A stretch of DNA of 64,000 nucleotides. Origin: Paenibacillus_AP thailandensis. Lineage in GTDB: Bacteria; Bacillota; Bacilli; Paenibacillales; Paenibacillaceae. The notes beneath the pieces are model-generated. The model was not told where the DNA came from and searched no databases. It saw only the letters and a list, made by a program, of their open reading frames with translations. Position numbers and translations under genes: made by a program. The stretch lies in the NCBI RefSeq assembly GCF_042685365.1, contig NZ_JBHUMY010000032.1, forward strand, positions 140,263-204,262, read 5' to 3'. Below, one piece after another: positions 18,439-28,453 of this stretch. Numbering within the stretch: the first letter of the stretch is position 1; every line of letters starts with the position of its first letter.

Positions 18439-20052
18439 TCATGAAATGGCGCTCCAGCCGATAGGGTAGGCCGGCGAGAGCTCAAGCGGAAGCTTGCCGG
18501 TCGGAACCAGTTTGCCGGTAAGTACTTTGGCTGCCGATTCCAATGCGAGCGGGCGACATTCATAGGTGGCCAAGTATACTTTTACACTCGGGTAATGATT
18601 CAAATCGTGCGGATTTCTTACGGATACGGCTACCGTACGGTCTCCGGCCAGTTTAATGGCCTGCTGAGCGACTCGGCGTTCGGTTTCGTGTTTGGCCGCA
18701 TCGTAAGTGACGACAACGATCTGTTCGAATCGCTCCAGTCCTTCAAGCGGATCTTCGCCGGACATCGAACGCTCCGTTACGTCCGAAAGACGCTCCGACA
18801 AATATCCGGATAACGTTCCGTCTCCGGAAAGCATCTCGTCCGCAACGGAAACGGGAACGATATCCGGCCATAATACGAGCGTTCGAGCGGAACGTCTTAG
18901 CGGAAGCAAGCCGCCTTCGTTTTTAACGAGCGTAACGGAAGCTTCGCTCCATTTACGGGCAACCGATTTGTTGTCGGAACTGCCGATCAGTTGTGAAACT
19001 TCCTTCCAAGGGCGCAGCGGGCGAGACAATTCAAGCTTTTCCTTTAAGCGCAAAACCCGGCTTAACGCTTCATCGATACGGGATAGTTCCAGTTCTCCGC
19101 TTTCGACCGCCGCTACCACCGCTTCCAGTGCGGCAACTTGCTTCTCGTACGTATGGCTGACCAACACCATGTCGGCACCGGCTTTCAACGCCATAACGGC
19201 TCCTTGGCCCGGGCCGAACAGCTTGTTGATCGCGTCCATCTCCAGACAATCGGTGACAACTACCCCGTCATAACCAAGCTCTTCGCGCAACAGCCCCGTT
19301 AGAACCGGGGCAGATAACGTGGAAGGGAGGCCTGAGGGATCAAGCTTTGGCAAGCTTACGTGAGCCGTCATAATAGCATCCGTTCCCGCGGCAATCGCGG
19401 CGCGGAACGGCGGCAATTCGATCGCCTCCAGCCGTTCGCGCCCATGCGGCAAGGTCGGCAAGGAATGATGAGAGTCGATATCGGTATCCCCGTGCCCCGG
19501 AAAATGCTTCACGGTCGCGGCAATCCCGGAGGCTTGATACCCTCTGACCGCTGCCGTGCCAAGCCTGGCGACTACCGAGGCGCTGTCGCTGTACGATCGA
19601 ACGTTAATAACCGGATTGGCCGGGTTATTGTTGACATCAAGACATGGCGCATAATTCATCGTAATGCCCAGCAATCGAAGCTCTTCTCCGCAAACGCGGG
19701 CTGTCTCATAGGCCCCTTCCGAAGAGCCGGTTGCGCCGATCGCCATATTGCCCGGCATAAGCGTTACGCCATCCGTCAACCTTGCCACCATCCCGCCTTC
19801 TTGATCTATCGCCGTCAAAAGCGGCGGCCTGCCCGCGGCCTCGGCGATTTGTTTCAATTGGCCCGATAATTCATGAACCTGTTTCGCGTCTTTAATGTTG
19901 CGTGAGAAATAAATGGTGCCTCCTATGCCGTATTCCTCAATAAGCCGGCGTATCTGTTCGCTTGGCTCAAACCCATGAAACCCAAACACAAACAGCTGCC
20001 CCGCCTTTTCTTTGATCGTCCATTTTTCCGTGTTCCACTTATGCCCCATCAT
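18439..20052 (-). CDS. nagZ: GH3 beta-N-acetylglucosaminidase (NagZ type)
   Basis: 537 residues from ATG 20052, placed 9-10 bases after GGAGGAG; a longer frame is rejected. The GH3 N-terminal barrel has the NagZ signature KHFPGHGDTDIDSH (182-195), in which Asp193 and His195 form the acid/base dyad, and nucleophile Asp268 (VVVTDCLEM). A C-terminal alpha/beta domain follows, as in Bacillus NagZ. No signal peptide is visible, so the enzyme is probably cytoplasmic, removing GlcNAc from muropeptides or chitin oligomers. It is last of a four-gene unit with a sugar-binding lipoprotein and a YesM/YesN system. Confidence 0.9.
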   Translation of the reverse strand: MMGHKWNTEKWTIKEKAGQLFVFGFHGFEPSEQIRRLIEEYGIGGTIYFSRNIKDAKQVHELSGQLKQIAEAAGRPPLLTAIDQEGGMVARLTDGVTLMPGNMAIGATGSSEGAYETARVCGEELRLLGITMNYAPCLDVNNNPANPVINVRSYSDSASVVARLGTAAVRGYQASGIAATVKHFPGHGDTDIDSHHSLPTLPHGRERLEAIELPPFRAAIAAGTDAIMTAHVSLPKLDPSGLPSTLSAPVLTGLLREELGYDGVVVTDCLEMDAINKLFGPGQGAVMALKAGADMVLVSHTYEKQVAALEAVVAAVESGELELSRIDEALSRVLRLKEKLELSRPLRPWKEVSQLIGSSDNKSVARKWSEASVTLVKNEGGLLPLRRSARTLVLWPDIVPVSVADEMLSGDGTLSGYLSERLSDVTERSMSGEDPLEGLERFEQIVVVTYDAAKHETERRVAQQAIKLAGDRTVAVSVRNPHDLNHYPSVKVYLATYECRPLALESAAKVLTGKLVPTGKLPLELSPAYPIGWSAIS

Positions 20053-20154
20053 TCCGCTTTTCTCCTCCCGTATTAAGCCTGGAAATCTGATTGGTTTCCT
20101 CTTCGGTTGCATCGTGTTATGCCGGACCCGGGTTGATATATCGGCTTGCTTCTT

Positions 20155-21777
20155 CTATTCGTGTTGCCTACCCGCTATGCCGAATTTGCTCCGGAAATCG
20201 CTTGGGTTGTCGCCGGTGTATTTGATGAATACCTTCGTAAAGTAACGCCGTTCGGCGTAGCCCACTTCCTTCGCGATTTGCGTAATGCTTGTTTGCGTTT
20301 CCGAAAGAAGCTGTTTCGCTTTTTCCATCCGTTGTCTCGTAACGTATTCGATAAACGTGACGCCAAACGTTTGTTTGAACAACAAGCTAAAGTAAGAAGG
20401 GCTCAGTCCTACATGGGTCGCCGCTTCTTCCACGCTAAGGTCGCGGTACAGGTTGCGCTCCAGAAACAAGCGCACCTCTCTCATGAGCCGCTCCGACTGC
20501 TTCTTCTTATCCAGCGACCGTTCCCCAAGCGCGGCGGTGACCTGCCGGATTACGGCCAATAAATCTTTGACGGCGAACCGATGATCAAGCTTATGCCAGA
20601 GGCGATCCTCATTTTCTTTGCTGAGCGCCCCCATCTCCTTTAATTCCCGAACCATATTCAGCATGAAGTAATGGAGCATAGGCATAATTCTGCCGCGCGA
20701 CTGTTCGCTCATGTTCTGAAGCTGAGTAGACAGGCTCCCGAGCTCGCGTTCGATGCCCGGCGCGTCTCCGCGCTTAATCGCGGCCGCCATTTGCCCGGAA
20801 ATATCAAATATCGCCTGATTCGCCTGCGAAAGCCCGGTACGGTCCGAGGAGACGATCATGACCTCCTGCGTATTCGGAGACAGCATCATGCATAGCTGAA
20901 TTTGCTTGTATGCGGAAGAAAGCTTTTCAACGGACAAGACATCGCGGTAAACGGCGGCGTAAAACGCGAGCTTGACATGAGTCCTTAACGCGGAAAGAAG
21001 GGCGATCGCCCATTGCTGCGTTTGATCCAACGAGCAGTTGTCCGTTTCTTCGCATGCGATCAGCACGCACCATTCGCCGTCCCTCATTTGGATTACGGCA
21101 TGTCTTAGCCCGGTTTCTCTCAATTGGTCGCGAAGAACGTTGCAAACGGCGAAATTCCAAAGCTTGCGCTCCTTGTCCTCCCAGCCGCGCCAATCCTTCG
21201 CTTTCTCCGAGCCGATATCCATGTCGAGCACGATCAAAACATAGCGCCGCTCAAGCAGCCGGCGCTCATCGCCTTCGTAAAGCCAACCGCCCGCGCCGGG
21301 ATCCGCGTAATCCATGAGAATATCGTAAAGCAGCTTTTCGCTCACAAGATCAAATATTTTGCCCAGCTTCTGCTTCTCTTCGTTCTCCTGCTTGATCCTG
21401 CTCCGACGTGCGGACATAATCCGGGCGATGACGCCCGTCAGCTCGTCGTACGGAATCGGCTTCAGCATATAATCTTTAACGCCGTATTGAATGGCGCTTC
21501 GCGTATAACTAAAGTCTTGATAGCCGGACAGCATAATGATGTCGCAGCCCAGATCTTTTTCCCTTATGATGCGGACCAGCTCCAAGCCGTCCATCAGCGG
21601 CATCCGAATGTCGCATAAGACGAGGTCGATCGGTTCGGATTCCAGCCGCTCCAAAGCTTCAAGGCCGTTTCGGGCAACGCCGGCAACCGTCAGCCCCAGC
21701 ATTTCCCAAGGAATGACCTTCTCCAAATTGCGCGTAATATGCGGCTCGTCGTCTACAAGCAGAACTTTGCCGTTCAT
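20155..21777 (-). CDS. YesN-type response regulator (receiver + AraC output)
   Basis: 540 residues from ATG 21777 (GAGGTGG upstream), overlapping the kinase stop by four bases (ATGA), which indicates coupled translation. Receiver 1-120 with Asp56 (LVLCDIRMPLMDG) and Lys106 (DYMLKPIPYDE), a variable middle region, and C-terminal AraC double HTH (DLSVEEAATHVGLSPSYFSL; ITQIAKEVGYAERRYFTKVF). It is activated by the adjacent YesM-type kinase and likely controls carbohydrate genes, including this unit. Confidence 0.92.
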   Translation of the reverse strand: MNGKVLLVDDEPHITRNLEKVIPWEMLGLTVAGVARNGLEALERLESEPIDLVLCDIRMPLMDGLELVRIIREKDLGCDIIMLSGYQDFSYTRSAIQYGVKDYMLKPIPYDELTGVIARIMSARRSRIKQENEEKQKLGKIFDLVSEKLLYDILMDYADPGAGGWLYEGDERRLLERRYVLIVLDMDIGSEKAKDWRGWEDKERKLWNFAVCNVLRDQLRETGLRHAVIQMRDGEWCVLIACEETDNCSLDQTQQWAIALLSALRTHVKLAFYAAVYRDVLSVEKLSSAYKQIQLCMMLSPNTQEVMIVSSDRTGLSQANQAIFDISGQMAAAIKRGDAPGIERELGSLSTQLQNMSEQSRGRIMPMLHYFMLNMVRELKEMGALSKENEDRLWHKLDHRFAVKDLLAVIRQVTAALGERSLDKKKQSERLMREVRLFLERNLYRDLSVEEAATHVGLSPSYFSLLFKQTFGVTFIEYVTRQRMEKAKQLLSETQTSITQIAKEVGYAERRYFTKVFIKYTGDNPSDFRSKFGIAGRQHE

Positions 21778-23609
21778 GTTTGCCCACCTCTGTTCTTCGG
21801 GATTACGCATCGGATCAGCGTGCCCCAGCCCTTCTGGCTGCAAATCGTCATCCCATAACCCGAACCGTAATGGATGCGCAGCCGGTCGGCTACATTGCCG
21901 AGTCCAAGCCCTCTCCTCTCGCCAAGCTCGGCTGCCTGGCCGCCTCCGTGGCCGTTCGAACGGGTTATTGCCGTGCTGCCAGCGCTGCCGTTAAATTTCA
22001 AAAGCGCGTCTTCGCTCATCCCTACACCGTTGTCCTTAACCGTAAAAACGAGCTGATTGGCTTCTACCTCCACCTTAATCTGAATTACGCCCGTACCGTA
22101 TTCGATTCCTTCAAAGCCGTGTTGAATGCTGTTCTCGACAAGCGGCTGCAGCGTCAGCTTCAATACCGTATACTCCAAAGCTTCCTCCGGCACGTCCAGC
22201 TCGTAAACAAAAAGATCTTCAAATCTGTATTTCTGGATTTCCAAGTAGCTTCGGACGTGCTCGATTTCCTGCATGACGGACAGCTCCTCCGATTGATGCA
22301 GGCTTGTGCGAAGCAAATTGCTGAGCCGGCGGACCATGAGCATAATTTTTTGTCCGTCGTTTTGCGCTGCAAGAGCATTGATCGATTCCAACGTGTTAAA
22401 CAAAAAATGCGGCTTGATCTGGGCCTGCATCAGCATCATTTCGGCATGCTGCTTGCGCTCCTGCTCGCTTCGGACTTCCGTAAGCAAAGAGCCGATTCTT
22501 TCGATCATGCTGTTGAAGCTGCTGGCGAGCAGCACCGTCTCGTCCTTGCCTTGGGCGGGTACGCGGATATCCAGCATGCCCTGCTCGACGAGCCGCATTT
22601 TGCGAACGACGCGAATGATCGATTTCGCTACGCGGCTTACAAAAAATACGTTGAATAATATGGCCGACAGCACGCATAGCAGCGTGATCATGCCTATCCA
22701 TTGGACGAACCGCTCGTTTTCGTTCGTCAGCGAGTTCCACGGTTTGATCGACACAAGCACCCAGTCGTTCATATTCAAGCTGTATGCCGAAACGAGGCTG
22801 TCTTCGCCCTTGAAATTCGTGCGGGCGCTTGAATAATGTCCGGTCTGCTCCAGATTGACGGACGTATAGCTGCCGATATTGCGGCCCTCCAACTCCTTGC
22901 CGCTGTCCAGCAAAATAACGCCTTGACGGTTCAAAATGACATATCGGTCCGTCGGTCCCCCGGGTGACGGATTCAAAAACGTCTTCAGCATGGCATACAC
23001 TTCTTCCGTCTTGTATTGCGTCACCATGACGCCAAGATCGTTAAACGTCGCCATATCTTTGACCAGCCTCATTTGCGTAAACAGCGGAGGCTCCACCCCT
23101 GTCAGCCCTTGCTGCTCGTACGGACCGATCCATAACGGCCGGCCCCCAAGCTTCAGCGCTTCCGCATAAAGCGGATGCTCCTTCAAAGTATCGAAATCGA
23201 TCGGACGAAACGTCTTCGGATCGTTCCGAAACGCCTGAAACATCGTGCCGTCCATCGCGTAGAGGACGACGTAGCTGACGGCCGGATGCTGGAACAAGAT
23301 GCGCTTCATCTCTTTTTCCGCTTGATTGATGGCAATGATTGCGCCCGCATCGTCCTTGTTCACCCGCGAGCTGTATTTGAGCGTATCCTGCACTTCCGAG
23401 CTTGTCAGGTTGCCGTCCGACAGCTGGTCCAGCTCTTTAAAGAAATAACCGATGTTACCCCCGACAGCTTTTAACGAAATCTCCGTTTGTTCGCTGTACT
23501 TTTTCTCCAGCAGCGTTTCCGAATGCAAAAAAGAGACGATGCCAAGTCCGATCATCGGAATGACGACCAGAACGATAAAGGCGAGCATCAGCTTCGGTCT
23601 CAAGTTCAT
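21774..23609 (-). CDS. YesM-type sensor histidine kinase
   Basis: 611 residues from ATG 23609 (GGGAGGGG 10 bases upstream). TM1 about 8-28, a large extracytoplasmic dCache-like sensor about 30-300, TM2 about 303-325, HAMP, then the His_kinase domain with His401 (QAQIKPHFLFNTLESI) and HATPase boxes (NSIQHGFE, DNGVGMS, RRGLGLGNV). It starts 62 bases after the stop of a substrate-binding lipoprotein gene, which suggests that the loaded binding protein is its ligand. Confidence 0.92.
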   Translation of the reverse strand: MNLRPKLMLAFIVLVVIPMIGLGIVSFLHSETLLEKKYSEQTEISLKAVGGNIGYFFKELDQLSDGNLTSSEVQDTLKYSSRVNKDDAGAIIAINQAEKEMKRILFQHPAVSYVVLYAMDGTMFQAFRNDPKTFRPIDFDTLKEHPLYAEALKLGGRPLWIGPYEQQGLTGVEPPLFTQMRLVKDMATFNDLGVMVTQYKTEEVYAMLKTFLNPSPGGPTDRYVILNRQGVILLDSGKELEGRNIGSYTSVNLEQTGHYSSARTNFKGEDSLVSAYSLNMNDWVLVSIKPWNSLTNENERFVQWIGMITLLCVLSAILFNVFFVSRVAKSIIRVVRKMRLVEQGMLDIRVPAQGKDETVLLASSFNSMIERIGSLLTEVRSEQERKQHAEMMLMQAQIKPHFLFNTLESINALAAQNDGQKIMLMVRRLSNLLRTSLHQSEELSVMQEIEHVRSYLEIQKYRFEDLFVYELDVPEEALEYTVLKLTLQPLVENSIQHGFEGIEYGTGVIQIKVEVEANQLVFTVKDNGVGMSEDALLKFNGSAGSTAITRSNGHGGGQAAELGERRGLGLGNVADRLRIHYGSGYGMTICSQKGWGTLIRCVIPKNRGGQT

Positions 23610-23671
23610 TTCGATCGGTCCCCTCCCGAATAACAGCCCGCTATTGCTTCCGTCACGCTCCCCCGGTCGCG

Positions 23672-24994
23672 TCAATGACTCGCGTTGGCATCGTCCTGCG
23701 ACTCCTGAATTTGCGCCGCAACCTGCTCGGGGGTGCTGACTTTGCCGATCAGCCTTTGCAGGCCGACATTGATATCGGCGCCGACGCTGGGCTGCACGAT
23801 CGCATCGTATGCTTGCCACGAGGAGGTGGCGTTTGCCATCACCTGCAAAATTTCGGCCGTCAAAGAATCGATGCCCGACAGGTCGGACAGCTTCATCGAC
23901 GGCAATACCTTCGCCTTGACCAGCGTTTCCTTCTGCACTTCTTCGGTGTAAAAATTGGCGATAAACTTCGCGGCCATCGCAATCTGTTCCTCGCTCATGT
24001 TGGCGGAAAAACCGAACCCGTTCGAGTAGGAAGCGTTAATCGAGGTTTGATCTCCAGCGCCCCCGGGTATGGCCGGGAAAGCGAAATAGCCGATCCGCCC
24101 TTGGAGCTGCCCCGCTTCTTCGCCGGTAAACCGGCTTACGTCCCATGTTCCCGTAAACACCATCGCCGCTTTACCCGTCAAAAGCTGCGCACCCTGATCC
24201 GAATAAGGAAGCTCAAGCGCCCCCTCGGTAAAATAACCTCTGTTCGCGAGCTCGGCGTAATCGCGGAACCCTTCTACGAACGCCGCGTCCGTCCACTTGG
24301 CTTCGCCGGTCACCACCTTGTTCAAGGCGTCGATGCCGACGTTGCGCTCCATCACCGTATTCCAAAGCATGCCGCTTACCCAGCCGTCCTTGGCGGCAAG
24401 GCCAAACGGGGTATAGCCGGCGGCTTTTATCCGGTCGGCGGCCGCAAGCAGCTCGTCCCATGTACGCGGGATTGCCAGGTTCAGCTCGGCGAATATTTTT
24501 TTATTGTAAAAAATCGCTTCGCTGTATCCGCCGTACGGCAATCCGTAAATTTTGCCGTCGACGGTAAACTCGTCGAGGCTGGCAAATTTGTCCCGGATGC
24601 CCAGCTCTTCGACAATCGGCGTCAAATCGAGCATCCTGCCCGCTTTGACGTACAGCTTCAAATCCGATCCGCCGAACACTTCGAATATATCCGGCGGATT
24701 GCCGACTGTCATCTCGGCTTTCAGCTTCTGGTCCCGGTTGACGATTTCGTCGATGCCTTCCAGCTTGAACGTCAGCCCGGGATTTTCCAGCTCCGTTTTT
24801 CTGACCGCGTTCTCCAATATTTGAAGTCTCGTTCTAGTCGTTTCTTTAATTTGGGTATGCCGAAGCGATAAGGTCACTTCCTCCGGCGCGCCGCCGCTTG
24901 GCGATACGCCGGACGGATTGTTTCCGCCGCAAGCGGACGCGACGATCGCGACCCATACGAGCGCAACGGCTGCCACAGCTGCTCTTCTGTTCAT
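23672..24994 (-). CDS. sugar ABC-type substrate-binding lipoprotein without adjacent permease
   Basis: 440 residues from ATG 24994, chosen because a lipoprotein signal follows directly (hydrophobic AAVAAVALVWVAIVASAC, lipidated Cys22). The fold is cluster B/family 1 (MalE-like): GNPPDIFEVFGGSDL, GLPYGGYSEAIFYNKKIFAE, AAMVFTGTWDVS. Its ribosome site is weak (GGGGGG). No permease or ATPase genes are next to it; the kinase, regulator and nagZ follow on the same strand. It may feed a distant transporter or act as the extracellular co-sensor of the kinase. A chitin- or peptidoglycan-derived ligand is a guess from nagZ. Confidence 0.88.
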   Translation of the reverse strand: MNRRAAVAAVALVWVAIVASACGGNNPSGVSPSGGAPEEVTLSLRHTQIKETTRTRLQILENAVRKTELENPGLTFKLEGIDEIVNRDQKLKAEMTVGNPPDIFEVFGGSDLKLYVKAGRMLDLTPIVEELGIRDKFASLDEFTVDGKIYGLPYGGYSEAIFYNKKIFAELNLAIPRTWDELLAAADRIKAAGYTPFGLAAKDGWVSGMLWNTVMERNVGIDALNKVVTGEAKWTDAAFVEGFRDYAELANRGYFTEGALELPYSDQGAQLLTGKAAMVFTGTWDVSRFTGEEAGQLQGRIGYFAFPAIPGGAGDQTSINASYSNGFGFSANMSEEQIAMAAKFIANFYTEEVQKETLVKAKVLPSMKLSDLSGIDSLTAEILQVMANATSSWQAYDAIVQPSVGADINVGLQRLIGKVSTPEQVAAQIQESQDDANASH

Positions 24995-25144
24995 CCAACG
25001 CCCCCCGGCCAATATATAGTGCTGATTCAAAGCTTCCGTGCCGACTACCCTGCTTCTTCCATTATAGTCTTGAGTCCTTCTTCCGTGGAGGTCAAAAAAT
25101 ATCGTGAAAGGGGGATTATTCTCTTCCGCAAGCTCCAAAAACCT

Positions 25145-25181
25145 AAAAAAAACAGCCCGCCGGCATAAGCCGGACAGGCTG
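25145..25181 (-). terminator. terminator of the YwqB/YwqA transcription unit
   Basis: CAGCCCGCCGGC/GCCGGACAGGCTG hairpin (25153-25181) followed on the minus strand by eight T residues (25145-25152). Confidence 0.85.
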
Positions 25182-25190
25182 CGTCAATCT

Positions 25191-25481
25191 CTACTCTTGT
25201 TCCATTTCGAGAATATGTTTGCGGACGGCGTCGTAGAACCGGTTCCACTCCGCGCTGGCTTCGCCGGACCGACCGCCCGGCACGGGTGCAGGACTGTCAG
25301 ATCCGGTCCGCCGTTCCATCCCCTCTGCCCCGGCCCGCTGTTCGGGCCCGTCTGTCCCGGTCCGTCGTTCCGGCCGCTCAGTCCCGGCCTGCTGTTCCGG
25401 CCCGTCCGTTCCGGCCTGTTGTCCCGGCCGGCGCAAACGGTCTTCGCCCGCCTCCTCCGGCCCGCTGCGGCGGATATCCAT
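25191..25481 (-). CDS. small repeat-rich charged protein, unknown
   Basis: 96 residues. GAGGAGG lies 8 bases before ATG 25481, which supports a real gene. Residues about 20-62 hold repeats of the pattern GTDGPEQQAG / GTERPERRTG / GTDGPEQRAG, low-complexity and charged, followed by a short helix (WNRFYDAVRKHILEMEQE). No known family was recognised. It is the last gene of the SNF2/SWIM unit, 68 bases after the helicase stop, and ends at a strong terminator. The DNA repeats may make it length-variable. Confidence 0.6.
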   Translation of the reverse strand: MDIRRSGPEEAGEDRLRRPGQQAGTDGPEQQAGTERPERRTGTDGPEQRAGAEGMERRTGSDSPAPVPGGRSGEASAEWNRFYDAVRKHILEMEQE

Positions 25482-25549
25482 AACGATGCTTCCTCCTCAT
25501 CCTTCCGTATCGGGACCTTTTAACGTCCCTGCGCTGCGGCGAGATCCGT

Positions 25550-28453
25550 TTATCCTTTCAGCCAATCCTTGCGCAGCGCAAACAGCTCTTTCAACTCGTC
25601 CGTCGAAAGCTCGGTAATCCACTGCTCCGACGTGCTGACGACCTGTTCGTTAAGCGCCTGCTTCCGTTCGATCATCTCGTCGATTTTTTCCTCCAGCGTG
25701 CCGAGCGTCACGAATTTGTGCACCTGCACCTTTCTCGTTTGTCCAATCCGGAAAGCGCGGTCCGTCGCCTGGTTTTCCACCGCCGGATTCCACCACCGGT
25801 CAAAGTGGAACACATGGTTTGCCGCGGTCAAATTGAGCCCCGTTCCCCCCGCTTTCAGCGACAGGACAAAAGCGACCGAATCCGACCGCTCATCCTGGAA
25901 GCCGGCGATCATTTCGTCCCTTTGCGCCTTGGGCACGCCGCCGTGCAAATAAGGAACCTGTACCCCAAGCTTTTCCTTCAACAGCTTTTGAATCCGATTG
26001 CCCATCTCGACGAACTGGGTGAAAATAAGGCAGCGTTCTCCTTCGGCAGCGACCTCCTCGACCATCTCCAGCAAGCGGGACAGCTTGCCGGACCGCTCCG
26101 TATCCCAATCGGACGGCCCTTCTTCCTTCGCCGTCAGCAAGGCCGGATGGTCGCACAGCTGCTTAAGCCGCGTCAAAGAAGCGAGAATGAGGCCTCTTCG
26201 CTGCATCGGTCCAAGCGTATCGAGCTTATCCAGCAGCTCGGATACGATATTTTCGTAGATGGCTCCTTGCTCCGCCGTAAGCGATATATACGTCTTCGAC
26301 TCATATTTGTCGGGCAGCGACAGCTGAATGGCCGGATCTTTCTTCACCCGGCGGAGCATGAAGGGCCGGACCCACCGCTGCAGCGACTTGATAAGCTCCT
26401 CGTCGCGCGTCTTCTCGATCGGCGCAACGACGGCTCTCCTGAATTCGTGCAGGCTGCCCAAATAACCGGGGTTGATGAAGTCGTAGATCGACCACAGCTC
26501 GGTCAGCCTGTTCTCCATCGGAGTGCCGGTCAACGCAAGACGGTGAAAAGCGTTAAAAGAACGAATCGCGGCAGACTGTTTCGTATAGACGTTTTTAATG
26601 TTTTGCGCCTCGTCCAAGCATAACGCGTTCCACTCGATTTCCCGCAAATCCTCTTCGTCCAGTTGGGCGAGAGAATAAGAGGTGATGACCAGGTCGGCTT
26701 CAGCCGCGGCGTCCCGCAGCGCTTCGCCTTTGTCGCGCTTTGGGCCGTAGTGGACATAAACGCGCAGCCCCGGGGCAAATCGCTCCAGCTCCTTCTGCCA
26801 GTTGCCGATCACGGATGTCGGGCAAATCAAGAGCGAAGGTCCCCGGCTGTTCTCTTTTTCCCGCTCGTTCACATAAACGAGATAAGCGATAAACTGAATC
26901 GTTTTGCCAAGGCCCATGTCGTCGGCCAGGACGCCTCCAAGCCCGAATCGCCGCAAGAACGCCATCCAGCTCACGCCTTGATGCTGATAAGGGCGAAGCT
27001 CGCCGCGCAGGCCGGCCGTCTGCCCGATAAGCGGAATCTCCGTGATGTGCTGCAATTGCTCCAGCCATGCCGAAAGATGCTCGTTCAGCTCGACCTCGGC
27101 CCGCAATGCGGCCGCCTCGTCCCCGTCTTCCTCCAGTAACGCTCCGCCGTGCAGATGCATTTCCAGCACATCGCGGAACGACAGTCCTTTTTTCTTGCCG
27201 ACCCGCTTCATCCACTGCTTGATCTGTTCGATATCGTGCGGGTCGAGATGAACCCACTCGCCGCCGATGTTGGCCAGTCTGCGGTTTTCCGCGGCAAGCC
27301 GCATAAATTCGGCCTCCGACAAATCGACGTTGCCGATTGCAAGCTTCCAGTCGAACTGTACGATCTGATTCAAGCCGAACATCGGCTCCGCCGCGGAGCC
27401 TACGGAAGATTTCATCTTCGCTTTCAGGCGCAGCCGGCGCGACCGCACCGCCTCCCACCACCCGGGCAGCAGCACCGGAGAGCCGGCTTCAAGAAGGCGC
27501 AAGCTGTATTGCTCCAGAAACAGCCAAGCTTCATTGTCCGTAAGCTCGGACCGCAGAAAGCCGGACGCATTCCGGTCTTCCCAGTCCGGCATGACGGACA
27601 GCCATTTGGACTGTTCCTTCTCGAGCTTGCCCGGCACGAGCGGCAGCCAATCGGCGGGAATCGGCGAATCCGCCGACTCCGCTTTCCACTCGGCGCCGTC
27701 TCTTCGCAGCGGCAGCCAGCTTCCGCCGTCCCGGTCCTGCAGCGCCGGCCGCAAGCGCCAGCCGCGTTCGCCTTCCGGCTCGACCAGCTGCAGCGCCGCG
27801 CGGAACGGCAGTCTGTCCTTGCGAACGCCGATCGCGATCAGCCAATCTTCCTCATCGGCCGACTTATGGCTTACCACGGATTCGCCCTGCGTCCGCCCGA
27901 TTTGCTCCCAGGCTTCCCTGGCTTCGCCGCTTTGGGCGATGACGGCCTCGACCGCTTCGCTCAGCCATCGTTCCGCACCGGGGCTGCCTTCCTCCGCGGC
28001 AAGCCGGACCGTCTCCTCCCATTTTCGGGTAAGCTCGGTCTCCGTCTCCGGGAAAGCTGCCTTCCATGCTCGATGCTGCTCCGACCAGCGCTGCCAGTCC
28101 GGAATAAACCAGCCGTTCAGCAGCGCAAGCCGGATAAGGCGCGCAAGCTCCATCAAACGAGCCGCGCGGCCGGTCCATTCCGGACGCAGCAGCCGAACCG
28201 GCTTCGGAGCGGCCATATAGTCAACGGCGAGCAGCGGCGGAACCATAAGAACATTACGGCCTGCTATAACGGTCTCTTCAATGTCTTCGCCGTACCAGGA
28301 AGGCTTATGCCACGCGAAGAGCGCTTGCCGCAGCCTGACCGCCGCTTCCGGCCTCCCGGTTTCAAACAGCACGACAGCGCCGCCTTGCGCGCCTTCCTGC
28401 CAATATCCGTCGATGACGGGCGGGTGTGCCCCGGCGCCGATAAATGCTCTCAT
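25550..28453 (-). CDS. ywqA: SNF2-family helicase (YwqA type)
   Basis: 967 residues from ATG 28453, which overlaps the SWIM gene stop by four bases. N-terminal half (1-450) is the SNF2-associated region of bacterial homologues. The C-terminal half is the ATPase: LADDMGLGKTIQF (Walker A), CLDEAQNIKN (DEAQ box), LTGTPMENRL (motif III), and motifs V-VI AGGTGLNLTAANHVFH...QATDRAFRIGQTR. It should be a double-stranded-DNA translocase. The pairing with a SWIM zinc-finger protein reproduces ywqA-ywqB of Bacillus subtilis. Confidence 0.93.
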   Translation of the reverse strand: MRAFIGAGAHPPVIDGYWQEGAQGGAVVLFETGRPEAAVRLRQALFAWHKPSWYGEDIEETVIAGRNVLMVPPLLAVDYMAAPKPVRLLRPEWTGRAARLMELARLIRLALLNGWFIPDWQRWSEQHRAWKAAFPETETELTRKWEETVRLAAEEGSPGAERWLSEAVEAVIAQSGEAREAWEQIGRTQGESVVSHKSADEEDWLIAIGVRKDRLPFRAALQLVEPEGERGWRLRPALQDRDGGSWLPLRRDGAEWKAESADSPIPADWLPLVPGKLEKEQSKWLSVMPDWEDRNASGFLRSELTDNEAWLFLEQYSLRLLEAGSPVLLPGWWEAVRSRRLRLKAKMKSSVGSAAEPMFGLNQIVQFDWKLAIGNVDLSEAEFMRLAAENRRLANIGGEWVHLDPHDIEQIKQWMKRVGKKKGLSFRDVLEMHLHGGALLEEDGDEAAALRAEVELNEHLSAWLEQLQHITEIPLIGQTAGLRGELRPYQHQGVSWMAFLRRFGLGGVLADDMGLGKTIQFIAYLVYVNEREKENSRGPSLLICPTSVIGNWQKELERFAPGLRVYVHYGPKRDKGEALRDAAAEADLVITSYSLAQLDEEDLREIEWNALCLDEAQNIKNVYTKQSAAIRSFNAFHRLALTGTPMENRLTELWSIYDFINPGYLGSLHEFRRAVVAPIEKTRDEELIKSLQRWVRPFMLRRVKKDPAIQLSLPDKYESKTYISLTAEQGAIYENIVSELLDKLDTLGPMQRRGLILASLTRLKQLCDHPALLTAKEEGPSDWDTERSGKLSRLLEMVEEVAAEGERCLIFTQFVEMGNRIQKLLKEKLGVQVPYLHGGVPKAQRDEMIAGFQDERSDSVAFVLSLKAGGTGLNLTAANHVFHFDRWWNPAVENQATDRAFRIGQTRKVQVHKFVTLGTLEEKIDEMIERKQALNEQVVSTSEQWITELSTDELKELFALRKDWLKG

